From Rhizophagus irregularis (taxonomy: Eukaryota > Glomeromycota > Glomeromycetes > Glomerales > Glomeraceae), in NCBI RefSeq assembly GCF_026210795.1, contig NC_089431.1:2666001-2730000 (forward strand): a DNA stretch of 64,000 nucleotides, read 5' to 3'. The notes under the pieces are model-generated. The model ran no database searches. It was not told where the DNA came from and worked only from the letters and a program-made list of their open reading frames with translations. Each line of letters opens with the position of its first letter. Position 1 is the stretch's first letter. The position numbers were made by a program, and so were the translations under genes. Positions 27,561-39,700 of the stretch are shown here, piece by piece.

Positions 27561-28125
27561 CAAACTATAGCTCAAAATTTTCATCTTCAATATGAGACCA
27601 TTTCTACATCACCTATCTGCATCACTCCGTCAATGATAAAACGAAAAAATAAGAAAGATTATTCAAAAGACAGTCAAAAAAATGCTTAGCCAGGCACATT
27701 AATGATTTTGCCAATATCTAATAGCCAAAGCAGAAGAATTAGGAGTTCATATCTGATATTATTATCCAAAACAAAGCCTATATAGGCTATACCTCTAAAA
27801 CTTAGCTGGTGTGTAAAAATTCAAAAAATTGGAAGGTCTGAAGTGTATAATTGCCAAAATTGTTTCTCTGAACATTACTTGTGAAGTCTTGATTCTCTTC
27901 AGAGATCATGCAGGAAATAGTAGTTTACTTAGCATTACATATTATTGATGTATTACAATCCATCCGCGCATCAAAATAAATTTTTAGAAGTGATTACCAA
28001 AGTAAATCATATTCCTTTTATCATCAAAATCATGTGTTCCAATAATCATATTCATTTCTTAAGAGTTCGCAGCCTTATACTAACTGCTGAAAATTCATTC
28101 ACTAATTGCAAATTTGAATAAACTA

Positions 28126-28537
28126 ATTATGGCAATAATCAACAACTTTAAATAATACCTGACGATATATTGAGTTAATAGTGACACGTTTCATTTACTA
28201 AAGATAATTAACAAATTCTACCTTAACTCCTTAAAAGTTATAAATTCTTAATTTGATTTAATACGTTCAATTTTATTTCTTCTTTATTTTTCTGATTTTT
28301 TTACCGTATTTTTGCTGGCAAAATTATGGCAATAATCGCAACTTTAAATAATACCTGACGATATATTGGAGTGGAATAGTGACACGTTTCATTTACTAAA
28401 GATAATTTGAACAAATTCGCCTTAGCTTCCTTAAAAGTTATAAATTCTTAATTTGGATTTAATATGTTCAATTTTTATTTCTTCTTTTATTTTTCTGATT
28501 TTCTTTTACCGTATTTTTGCTGGCAAAATACGGTAAA
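28126..28537. repeat. Head-to-tail duplication of a ~198-bp unit ending in a hairpin
   Basis: Two units start at ATTATGGCAATAATC, 28126 and 28324. They share long blocks such as AATACCTGACGATATATT and GTGACACGTTTCATTTACT with scattered indels. Each ends TTACCGTATTTT TGCTGGC AAAA. In the second copy the arm continues to AAAATACGGTAA, making a 12-bp perfect stem with a 7-base loop (28506-28537). No coding potential is seen. Confidence 0.8.
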
Positions 28538-31500
28538 TAATTGAACTAATACGATTATTATTTTCTAGGAATGATTTAAATCATTTAATAATGAACAAAC
28601 AATCAGAAATTGAACTTGATAGCTTTATTCAAGATTTACTATAAGGAATATTAGTACATGATAATGTAATAAAATTAATTTAATAATGAAAACTAATAAT
28701 AAATTTCAGGCATATTTTAGTTTTGGGTTGGAATTCAAAAATCAAAGCATTTCTAAAACTGAGTTTTACGGAAGTTTTAATTTTATTACTCATATTTAGA
28801 CCATTAGAAATAGTTTCAAATTGAAATATGATTCTTTACATCATTTTTTTTTATACAGAAAGAAAAGAATCTTTGGATATATAACATTTAAATATTAATT
28901 TTTTCTTCTTCCAGTATTTTAAGAGAATACAAAAGCATAAGAAAACTGGAACAAATAATGGTTTACTGAATTTGAGCTAGATTTATTTTATCTATGAAAA
29001 CAAATGAAAATAAATTGATAAGCTATATTAATAATGATTCAAAATGTGCTTTAAAAGGTAGTTTAAAAGGAGACTTATAAGAAAATTTAAAAGATAGTTC
29101 AGAAAATAGTTCAAAAGATAACTTTAAAAAAGGATTAATAGAAGGTTTGAAAAATATTTTAAGAAAAAGAATATTTATATTCTGATTCAATAGCTAACAA
29201 AAAATTTATTGCAAAATTATTATTAAATAATAATATCAAAAAATCTAAAATTTTAAAATACAGCAAAAAAAAAACATTTATCATATATATATTTTTATTA
29301 TAATTGTTAAAATCCTTCATATATCCATATCCTTCATATTATTTGAAGAAAAAAGAAAAGTAGAATTTTTAATTTTTAAAGCTAAAAATTAGTTTATATA
29401 TTATATAAATTAAAGTAAATTCATTAAAAATAAATTTTACTATATATGAAATATTGGAAATTTTTAAAAAATTTAATATATCAAGATGAAATTTTAATAG
29501 AGTTTCTAATGGATCAGTTCAGGTTGAGTTAAATTAATTACTTAACCTGAAGTATCAGGTTCAGATTAAGTTTTAAGTTATATAAAAAAAAATTAAAAAT
29601 TCAGTTTTTTTTCAATTTTTTCAATAATTAGTAATCAGAAATTTATAAAATATAATTCATTAAATTTATTTCACCAAAACAAATCTAATGGTAATTAAAT
29701 CATTAAAATTAGTATGATATTAAAGAATTTAATAGAATTCCAGATATCTACAATACATATAACCTAATCTTAACAATTAAATTTGATGAAATTTAAATCA
29801 CTACTATTCATTAAAAAAAAAAGATAAACATAAAGTATAAACGTACAATGATAAATCAGATTGAGCTTAATAAAACTATATTTTTAAATTTCTCGTAAAG
29901 TATTTTTTAATAAAGTAATAGCAATTTAAAGTTGAAATATTTTACTATTAAATTAAATATTTGGCCATTTTATTCTGACCAAAATTACATGTAAATCTGA
30001 TTAAAATTACTTTCATTTAATTATTAACTATGTAAATCTGGCTAGAATTAAAATTATAACTTAAATTAAATAAATCTAATCAATAAAATTACAGGTTAAG
30101 TATTACATAATGTAAAAAATTTAGCCGCTTAAAAATTTTTTTTGTTAGAACTAGGTTGTATATATTGTAATATAAAACTTATACTGTGATACTAATAATT
30201 TGAGCAAATTGATCTCTTTTTAAAAATTAATATTAAACTTTACAAAATAAAAAAAAGGTAATCCAAATCTGAATACTAGATTTTGAAATAATTGCAAAAA
30301 ATTATTCATATTATCCAAATTATATATTTTGGGCTGCCATAATTATAAGTAAAATTCCAAATTCAATTATGGCATTTCAAATTATAATTATAGCATTTCA
30401 AAATAATTTGGGCAACATGTATACAAAAATGAAAAATAAAAAAAAAGCAAATTGGTAAAAAGTCAGTTATGAACTCTATACTAGATGTTTGAAATTCTGA
30501 TTTAATATATATTTTGCATTCATATAATTATACTTTAAAATTTTAATAATAAAATTAAATATGACAGTAATTAAAAATGTTTATTAGATTCATTTTAATG
30601 AAATGAATTTAATGGTAGTTATTTATTTTATTTTAAATAAATTAATATAACAAAATATTAAAGTTTCTTTCCAAAAGAAAAATATAGGGAACTCAAGACT
30701 ATTGTTAAATCAAAAAGAATAGCATTAACTATTGCAGCCCTTTTTTTAGAAATATTTGTTAATGAATTTTACAACATTATTTGGCAACCACGTTGTAAGG
30801 CAGTAGCATAATGGGAACATACTAAAGGCATAAAAAGCAAGACCTAAGAAAAAGGCCATCAGCACATCAACACATTGTATACAAACGGATTCCAACTTTA
30901 CGCATTTAGAAGAGGGTACATATGATTTGGAAAGAAGGAAAATTTTGAAACATAATGAACAGTGGTCAATAGCATTAGAAAAAACAAAACAATACATAAA
31001 TCAATTTATTAAAGAAGGAAATAGGGTTCTTTGGAAGGTATATAATAACACAAAATTGTACAAATATAACATAACCTCTTTTTTTTTCTTCTTTTAGAGG
31101 GTAGTGAAAGCATTTACTTAAGCCTTACAATATAATGATTTTATATAATTCAATAGCTACTATTGAAGGATATAGATGAATTTTATAGGGTGATGGTAGG
31201 GCACGGAAGCAATCTTAAGGATGGGGAACTGGTTTGGAGTTTTAATAAATTAGTTATATAACAGATGCTTTTGTATCATTACATATAATTAATAAACTTA
31301 CAAATTGCACTACCTTGGGAAAAAAAAAATATAACAAAATATTTAATTTTAAATTTTTAAATAAAAATTTCAGATTAGATCATCAGATTAAGCAAGCTGA
31401 TCTATTCAGAACTCTAAACTCAAATTTACTATTAAATTACCAAAATTTAGTATTTTAGTAAAAATTTATATAAATTAAGATAAATTTACTTTTAGTAAAT

Positions 31501-32139
31501 TAATTTTAAATTAATCCCTGGTGAATATAAAATTAATTTATATTATATTCTAATTTTTAATTTGTATTATTAAAATTAATTATTAATAATTTGTATTATT
31601 TTAGTAATTAAAATAAATTTTTACCAATTTAATATAAAATTTACTATATTAACTAAAATTTATAAATATAAATTAAGCCAAAAGTTATTTTTTTATTCTA
31701 TTTATTAGAGTATAAATTTTATTAACAATTATTTTACTTATTATTAAATTTAGAAAACTTAAATTTAAGCAAAATTTTTAATATTAATTAATTTTTATAT
31801 TTATTAATTTTCAATCAAAACTATTATATGAATATAACAAGTTTTTTTTCTATTTCATATATCAGTTTTTACATGCATACTTTATTAAAATTGTAAAATC
31901 CTTTTTCACTGATATCTATTGTTATTTTAGTTTTAATACAAAACTGTTTATTTTATTTTGTAAAAAATAATATGTTTAGTATATAAAAATTAGTACATAT
32001 ATGTTTAGTAATAAATCACTATGTTTAGTAAGAATATGTGTCGTCTTATCTGCTTAAATTCATATGCATTATCCCAAAAAATAATCTGCGACCACTATTT
32101 CACTCCAACGTTTCTGTTCGAAAAAAATATATGAATAAT
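28538..32139. other. AT-rich gene-free stretch
   Basis: Mostly A/T simple sequence with short decayed open frames. The interval 30860-31015 on the plus strand reads as a short clean frame (THLEEGTYDLERRKIL) that I cannot place and that may be a transposase or repeat remnant. No other gene is supported. Confidence 0.45.
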
Positions 32140-32497
32140 TTACTTTTTCAAATTAATAACTGAAAATTAATTTGAATTTATTATTCGTAGCAAATTATAG
32201 AGAACTTAAAACAATTAATATTTTAATGGTAATTAATGTTGATAAATAGGTATACGTACAATTTCCACCACGAAGAGCCAATACTAAATGAAGAACTACA
32301 CCGGATTTTATGCCGTAGTCCTTAACTGTCTTTTTATCATCTTTTAATTGTTTGCCAGAATAAATGATACACTGTTGAGCTGGTGGAATCCCTTCTTTTT
32401 CTTCTAAACGTTCTTTGATTTTTTCTACCGTATCTGAATTTTCAATGTCGAGTTCAAATTCTTTACCAGTAATAGTTACGATTTTAATAATAAACAT
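32140..32497 (-). CDS. RUB1: NEDD8/RUB1 ubiquitin-like modifier precursor
   Basis: Exon 1 is 32260-32497 and exon 2 is 32140-32159; the donor GTACGT and a TTTTCAG acceptor keep frame, giving 85 residues. The sequence is a ubiquitin fold with [33 protein letters not shown] and [19 protein letters not shown]. The Ala in LALRGG (Arg in ubiquitin) and EEKEGIPP mark it as NEDD8. After the Gly-Gly the predicted tail is NFINLKK, to be removed by a NEDD8 hydrolase before E1 activation and transfer to cullins. One extra residue near the N-terminus shifts the Gly-Gly to 77-78. The 20-nt last exon codes only for the removable tail. Confidence 0.93.
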
Positions 32498-32945
32498 TTT
32501 TGGTCAATTTATGGATGGCCTGAGAAGTATAGATTAAGAGGGCAGTTCGTTAGAATAGTATGAAAGTTTGTCAATTTATCTTTCAAAAAATAATATAAAA
32601 GATAGAGATTGAGATTTTTTTTAAGAAACTGTCTAATTAATGATTTTAATGTTAATAAGATTCTTCATTTTAGGTAATGTGAATGATTAATGCGGGCCTG
32701 TAATGTATATAGCCGAGGAGAATTTATCAATGCGTTATGATATTACACGTAAAGTCGCAACCTATATGAGCTTTTCTATATATTAAGGTATATCTGAATT
32801 CAAGAGTAATGTGTGTTACGCCTACTGCGCCTTGATTTTATGATACAAAATTTTATTTAAAATAAGCTATGATGTGAATTACTATATTAATATACACTTA
32901 TTATAAGTGAGAGGTTAGAATGAAAGGCGATCAATAACTTAATAA

Positions 32946-34266
32946 CTAATGTTTATATTGAATAATCTGTCCACCTTCCCAACTTTCTTCAGATTTCAAA
33001 GTTATATATTCTGCAACATGACCAGGTTCAACACAAACCATTTGTTTATATTCATCATCATCAAAATCTGACATACCTTTTGCCTTATCAATCCATGGAT
33101 TCCATACAACTGAAAAAATGTGTTTTCGTTAATAAAATAATTTTTTTTTTGATAATTTTTTTTAAAAAAAAAAATTTATAACATACCCGAATCCTTTAAA
33201 TTAATTCTTTGTAAGAGGAAAGCCTCATTAGATTCGTCACTTATATTTATTTTGATTATTTCAGTTGGAACATTTCCATAAATTCTATCTGTCTCTTGGG
33301 TAAATTTTACAGATTTATCATTATCGACGACCGTTATAAAATTTTTCACTTTATCAATGTATGAGATATTCTGCAATCCTTCAACTGATACTTTAGAAAT
33401 ATCCTATTGTAAGTAAATTAAATTAATATATTTAATATTCAAATACAAATTTACGAATAAATAATAACTTACTGGAACAGAATAATAAGTATGCAAAAGG
33501 ACGTTAAAATCAAACGGTGCAGTATCTTCATTCTTTACTGACAAGTTAGTTTTTAATGTATCATCGTTAAGAGTTACAGTGAAAATTAGTTTAAACTTTT
33601 TGGGCCAATCTTTTTGTAGATTTTCGGGAACCTGAGAATTATTTAATCCTTTAAAAAAAAATTATGAAAGTAAGCAAGAATGGACCATGCAAAATAAATG
33701 TATTATTATTTCTTACCAAATCTGACAGAAACTTCAGATTCATTATCAACTGAAACCCCATTCCATTCAAATTTTGAGATACGAGCCAAACCATGTTGTG
33801 GAAGTGCAGCAGTTTCAGCAGATGAATCAGTTGCTTTAGCAAATTGAGGGAAAACTATGACAATATTTGGGTTAATCAAAGAAAAATAGAACGAATTTTC
33901 TCTAGTATATTGAATAAATTTAATTACTTATGGGAATTCCCCCACGAATTCCTTTAGTTCCATCAAGAAGAGATTTCTTACTAATAAACAAAATTGAATT
34001 AAGACAATAGCTAATAATTCATTTAATTCATTAGAAATATCTTCCAACAAGTATTGAGTTTTACCTCAAAAATAAAAGCTCTTTTCCGCGATATTTCCAA
34101 CTGGTAACAGTTGCACCAAAATAATATACTAAAGTACAAAAAAGAACGTTAGGTGTTTTGCGGTATTAAACAAGCAAACAACGAATGTTGACTTATGTGT
34201 ACCTTCTGCGGAGGAGCCTTTGGAGTCTTTCAAAATAACTTTGTCTTCTAGAACTTCGACTGGCAT
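32946..34266 (-). CDS. Glucose-6-phosphate 1-epimerase
   Basis: Exons 34203-34266, 34065-34128, 33928-33980, 33717-33854, 33473-33648, 33187-33403 and 32946-33109 give 291 residues, the usual size for hexose-6-phosphate mutarotases. Family landmarks are GATVTSWKYRGKELLFL, then GIRGGIPIIFPQF, the catalytic-His block LPQHGLAR, then FDFNVLLHTYYSVP, and the C-terminal signature VVWNPWIDKAKGMSDF followed by MVCVEPG. The enzyme interconverts the anomers of glucose-6-phosphate and needs no cofactor. It lies 448 bp upstream of NEDD8 on the same strand. Related aldose 1-epimerases lack the VWNPW...MSDF block, so the phosphate-specific branch is favoured. Confidence 0.92.
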
Positions 34267-36309
34267 ATTTGAAATATTTGAAAATATCCGCAAGACAATC
34301 GATAATAGTAAAAATAATTAATCAGCGCGTAAATAGGCCTGGAATTCAAACCGAGGAGAATATAAATAGGAATTTTTTCTAAATATTAATCAAGATAGGG
34401 GTGGGAAGCTTTAGCTTTTTTTTATATAAGGGTGACGTTAAACAGAATTTTAAATTGTAATAGCTTTAACTAAATTAAGGTTATAGCAGGGTAGCAATTC
34501 ATGAATCGAAGGGAAGGATAATCTGTTAAGCCAGTTAAGCCTAAGCCGTTAAGGACCCTGATAATGAGAAAAAAAAACGGATTTCCTTTTCGTCTTCATG
34601 ATAGCGTTAAACTTAACTCCGTGCGTACGTTAATATCGTACACATGATGCGTAAGTTAAAGGATGCTCTTCATGGATACTGTACTATCGTTAACGTATGA
34701 AATAATTTGTATACTGCCGTATGTTGGAATTTTCGAAAGTAAATATGAAGAATAATGCTATCTACAATTGTGATGGCCATTCCGAATAGGTGTCAGATTA
34801 TATTTGCGTTTTTGTATTAATAAAGATATAAAAGAGAATAACTATTTACTAGTACATGATAATTATAGCTTGATTCATGGACATGTCCTCTCCCACAAAG
34901 ATTACACCAAAATTTTTTCTTCAGAATTAATTCAACACTTCTTTATTATCTTTAATAAAAGCTTGAAGCTTTTGCATCCTACAGAAGTAAGAATTATTAT
35001 ATAAGTAATACCCTGAAAAAAGTGCTTCAATAGTTAGATCTACAGGTAAATACAACTTTTTCTTTTTATGATCTTTCAACAATCAAGACAGCAGGTATCA
35101 TCATACAGGTGTTTTAGTATCTAATATATAGGCCATAATGAACTTTTGGCCAAATTTACTCTTTTTTATTAAAACTCAAAATCATTTTTTGCAAATATTT
35201 CAAATATATAATTAGATTTGTATTAATCCTATTTGTATATATATCTGAACAAATCCCTTTATAAAATCTTTCTTTTTAACCAAAAATCCTACTGGTTTGA
35301 ATAATATTTTATTGTATATTTAGTGATTTAATTTTGATAACCTTTTTTTAAGCACATAGTGGAAGTGTCAAGGGATCAAGCAGGGTGAGTTCATCATCTC
35401 GCTTATCAATCTCTAAATCTGAGTGAACATTGGATATTGCAGATTTATTTGAGACCTCCCCTCCAGCATCAAGACCGGTAATACCATCCGTAGAAGCATT
35501 TGCCATTTCTAGGCCTATCACTCCTATACTCCCTTTTTCTCACAAAGTGCGAAGGTTATCAATGTCACTATCAATAACAATTACTCTGATGCTTCAGAAG
35601 TTAAGCAGGATTAGAATTTTTCTTTAATGTACTTAACAGTAGAATGATGTTTTAGCAAATTTTAGTATTTTTTTACGACTGCAAGTGTGTATATTAAAGG
35701 CGCAATAGATTACAAAACAAATGTATTATTATTCATTAATGACACTTGTATAATAAAGAATAAATTACAAGTCTCTGGGACTTTGCCAAATGCACCATTA
35801 GCACAGTTTTATTTATTCAATGAGCAGATCAGACAACATATACATGTGTTAAAAAATGAAAGCCCTATTGGGTGAAACTTTATTAATTACAAAGCGATCA
35901 TGCAAAGCGCAGGAATTTGGGAAAATGATTACGAATAAAATGCACATGCAAAAATGTATTATTTTTCTGATGGTAGAATTTGGATACAATGTCCAAACTC
36001 ATCAAAAATGCGCAGAAGCTGAATCAGCATCTGGTTAAATTTATTTCCCAAAATAACTGGCACTTCATAAGTCATTGTATATATGACTATTTGATGGTAG
36101 AGTCTGGAGTCTGGACATGATGTTCAGGCTTAGCAAATCATTTTTCATGATGTTTTGGCAATCATATACATTTAAAAAATAAAGCCCCAATATGAAAATA
36201 CATGTGAACAAAATTCTGTTTTTTCTGGTAGTAGAGTCTGAACACTGTATCCAAGCTCGACTTAATTGCACAGAAGAAATGGCACAGTATATTAACAATC
36301 CTTTCGTTT
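34267..36309. other. Intergenic, with a coding-like scrap and a degenerate tandem motif
   Basis: A frame at 35430-35620 (plus) reads ADLFETSPPASRPVIPSVEA, with biased Ser/Pro codons. It is probably a fragment of a decayed gene or gag-like protein. Between about 35870 and 36260 a motif with GGTAGA(A/G)T(T/C)TGGA recurs three times at roughly 115-130-bp spacing, each after an A-rich 'AAAGCCC' segment. No intact gene was found. Confidence 0.4.
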
Positions 36310-37129
36310 TAAGATTTCAGCTATTATATAATCCTTTTCATTCTTAATTAGATTTAAGATGAAATCTGAAGAAGTAGATTTTATCTGTGCTATTTTTTCT
36401 TTGCCTATACTATTAAAAAGCTTATAAACCTTTTCGAATCTCTTCATCCTTTTTCACAAAACTTTATCAGAACATTTTGCTTTAGAAATTGCTTTTTTGA
36501 CCTTACTTTTAACTAATGCTTGAGATCCATCCTTACCATGCTTGAGTTTTAATTTCTTGTATTGTTTAAATACAGCCTTTCCAAAATCAAAATAGCTGTA
36601 AATAAGACCTTGAAATGCATCTTCATTTTTAGATTCAGCGCTATCAATCTTATCATATAGTTGCAAAAAATCGCTGGTTTTGTTTTCACTTGCTTCTTCT
36701 TCCAAGTTCTCTTCAGTTACATTTGATACCACATCAGTTAAAAATTTTTTGATAAGTTTTTTTAGCATACTCGATACTTTCTTTCTACCAGTCTTTTCAC
36801 TTTCTTGCTAGACGATTTTTCAGTAGATGCTGGAATGCATTCTTAACGACGTACGTTTTTTCCTGTACATCGATTTGGATTCGATGTTAGCAAAGCTAAT
36901 TAATTCTGATATCGTTTCGGACGAACACTGGTCAAAATAAAAACTTTCGGTCATGTGACAAATCAGCTGATCTGTCACACATTTTGGCCAAATTTCAGAA
37001 ATTATTAAAAATTGGCCAAATTTTGACATATATGATTTATAGTCGATTTATTGAATTATTTAATCAAACGTTACATGTTACGCATTATACTATTAAAAGT
37101 TTAAAAAAGGATCATCCTTTTTTAAACTT

Positions 37130-37283
37130 TTTTTAATTTTTTTCTTCCCTTTCCTTTCTTTTCCTTTGTTCCCCTTCCCTGTTTCCCCTTCTTCCCCTTT
37201 CCCTTCCTTCATTCTCCTTTCCCTTTCTTCCCTTTTTCTTCCTTCCCCTTCCCCCTTTCACTTTTTTTACTTTTTTTTTATAG
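37130..37283 (+). repeat. Long pure-pyrimidine tract
   Basis: About 150 bases of almost only C and T on the plus strand lead into the first 3' splice-site-like TAG of array A. Mirror-like C/T runs could form a triplex. It also acts as an exaggerated polypyrimidine tract. Confidence 0.8.
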
Positions 37284-38760
37284 GTTCAACTTTCGGTGGG
37301 CTTCCGAAGTACAGAAACTCCAAAAATTCGTAAGTACGAATACTTTGGAGTTTATTTTATTTTTTTTTTAATATGAACGGTTACTAACCGTTCTTTTTTC
37401 TTTCTTTTTTTAGGTTCGGCCATTCGGGTGACTTCCAAAAAATGGAAAAAACCAAGTTTCGTAAGTTCGAAATTTGGTTTATTTTTTTTTAATATTATGA
37501 ACGTTTATTAACCATTCTTTTTCTTTTATTTTTTATAGATTCGGCATCTCAGGTAGGGCTTCTGAGTTTTGAAGAACGAAAAAAACCAAGATTCGTAAGT
37601 ATATACGAATCTTGGTTTTAATTTTTTTTGTTTTTTTTAATTTTATTAATGAACGGTTACTAATAACCATTCCTTTTTTTATTTTTTAGGTTCAAATGGG
37701 CTTCCGAAAAATGAAAACCTAAAGGTAAAGATTCGTAAGTACAAATCTTTACTTTATATTTTTTTTTTGTTTTTTCTTTATTATGAACGGTTACTAATAA
37801 CCGTTTTTTTCTTTATTTTTTTAGGTTCGGGTGGGCTTTCGAAGAACGAAACTCCAAAGGTAAAGATTTGTAAGTACGAATCTTTACTTTATAATTTTTT
37901 TTTTAATTTTATTAATAAACAGTTACTAATAACCGTTCTTTTCTTTTTTTATAGGTTCGGGTGGACCTGAAGAACGGAAAAAGGAGAACCTTTAAGATTC
38001 GTAAGTAATATACTTACGAATCTTTTTTTTAATGTTATGGAATGGTTACTAACCGTTCCTTTGATTTTTTTTTATAGGTTCAGGTGGATTTCTGTCTTTC
38101 CAAGGAACGGAAAAAACTAAAGATTCAGTATGAATCTTTGTTTTTTTATTTTTGTTTATTATTACAAACGGTTTCTAACCATTTTTTTTTTTTTAGGTCA
38201 GTGTCTTCTGAAGAATGGAAAAAACCAAGATTCGTAAGTATGAATCTTGGTTTTATTTTTATTTTTTTTTTATAATATTAACGAATAGTTACTGATAACC
38301 GTTCTTATTTTATTTTTTTAGTTCAGTGGGCTTCCGAAGAACAACAGAAAACCAAGATTCATAAGTAAGTACGAATCTTAGTTCTTTATTTTATTTTTTA
38401 TTTTTATTTTTTATTACTACGAACAGTTTACTAATAACCGTTCTTTTCTTTTTGTAGGTTTCGGGATCTTTAGAAAAAGTGGAACCAAGATTCATAAGTA
38501 CGAATCTTGGTTTATTTTTTATTTTTTTAATATTATTATGAACAGTTATTAATAACCGCTCTTTTTTTTCTTTTTATAGGTTTAAGTATGCGAGTGGATT
38601 CCGATAAACAGAAAAAACCAAAGATTCGTAAGTAGAATCTTGGGTTTTTTTGCTTTTTTTTAATATTATGGAACGGTTACTAACCGTTCTTTTCTTTTTT
38701 TTATAGTTTTGATGAGTTTCCAAAAGATCAAGATTCATAAGTATATACGAATACATGAAT
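37284..38760 (+). repeat. Tandem array A: ~12 exon/intron-like units
   Basis: Exon-like blocks begin at 37284, 37414, 37539, 37690, 37825, 37955, 38078, 38197, 38322, 38458, 38580 and 38707, so spacing is 119-151 bp. Each block (37-56 nt, core GTTCGGGTGGGCTTCCGAAG) follows a T-rich tract and TAG and is followed by GTAAGT or a variant. The donor lies in a palindrome with arms like CCAAGATTCGTA and TACGAATCTTGG. Each spacer also holds GAACGGTTACTAACCGTTC-type hairpins whose top includes TACTAAC, the spliceosomal branch-point consensus. Open frames here come from T-rich DNA and no consistent peptide emerges. Confidence 0.85.
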
Positions 38761-39288
38761 TATATAATTGTAGAATTGTAGATTAGCAATATTTATTTGT
38801 AATATGCATTTATAAATAAAGTTGTGATTTTATTGCAAATATCAAATAAAATGAGTTGTGGCAGAATATTAGTAAATAAATTTAGTACAAATTTGCAATA
38901 TAAATTAAGTAACACTCGGAAAACTATTCACCAAAATTTGCTATCTGAAATTGTTCCGAATGTTAACTGAATTTTAGCCAAAATTTCAAGCCGAACTTTA
39001 GGCGAGTGGCAGCGAATTGCAGCCAAAAAATCTGCTAAAGTTTGACCAGCATTAGACCATAAATCAGCCTAAAATCGGCTGGCTGAATTTTGGCCGATTT
39101 GGACTATTTTGACCAGTGGAAGGACAGGTAGGACACATCTTGTGAGAATTCTTGATGTAATCGTAATGCACAATATGCTTGCAAGGTAAAAAAATGGTTG
39201 GTTTTGTAAATTCTAGGAAGATTTCTTCAGAGCATTTTTCACATATAGGATGTTGGATTTGACTGCTAGTATCCTTTAAAAGAGGCCC

Positions 39289-39700
39289 GTTAAAGCGAGG
39301 TAGAATCACGTGATTTAAAATTATTATGATTTGATAAATTTTTTATAAACTAAAATTAAAGTGAACTTGAAAATCATTAAATAAGTGTATTTCAGCTTGC
39401 TCCACAAGTTTACTTAAGGAGAAAAAGTGGATTTTGAACAATGTTTTTGACTTTACATATGAGCAAACGAATTTTGCTAATCATACTCAAAAAAGGATAG
39501 ATCAATTTTAACGAAATTGAAAAAGTTGAATAAATCAAAAACGGTGTTCTAAACCTCATTTTATGCTCTAAGTAAACTTGCAGAACAGGTCAAAATGCAT
39601 TTAATATATGTTTATTTGGAAGGTTTTATATATAATAAAAAGTTTTATTTAAAAAAAAGAAAAATTTCGAAAGTCACGTGATTCTACCTTACTTTAATGG
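39289..39700. mobile_element. MITE with AGGTAGAATCACGTGA inverted repeats
   Basis: Left end TTAAAGCGAGGTAGAATCAC and right end ending in GTGATTCTACCTTACTTTAA are near-perfect inverted repeats that include a CACGTG. Flanks GGCCC and GGTCC may be a diverged 5-bp target duplication. It sits in the coding sequence of the RING-family gene between ILKGGP and LLKDTSS, whose frame rejoins when the element is removed. Confidence 0.75.

Larger units (their letters stand above)
36926..39118. mobile_element. CACTA-like element with CACTGG ends carrying tandem array A
   Basis: Left end CACTGGTCAAAATA (36926) and right end TATTTTGACCAGTG (to 39118) are perfect 14-bp inverted repeats. GAA on both sides is a 3-bp target duplication, as in CACTA/EnSpm elements. 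Host reading frame (CPTCPS then SETISEL, minus) rejoins exactly when the element and one GAA are removed. Subterminal GGCCAAAATT-type motifs occur near both ends. No transposase is visible, so it is non-autonomous. Most of its length is the intron-like array. Confidence 0.8.

Noticed and set aside
37767-37970. Open frames within array A as genes
   Set aside because: They run through T-rich spacers and differ from unit to unit; composition explains them.
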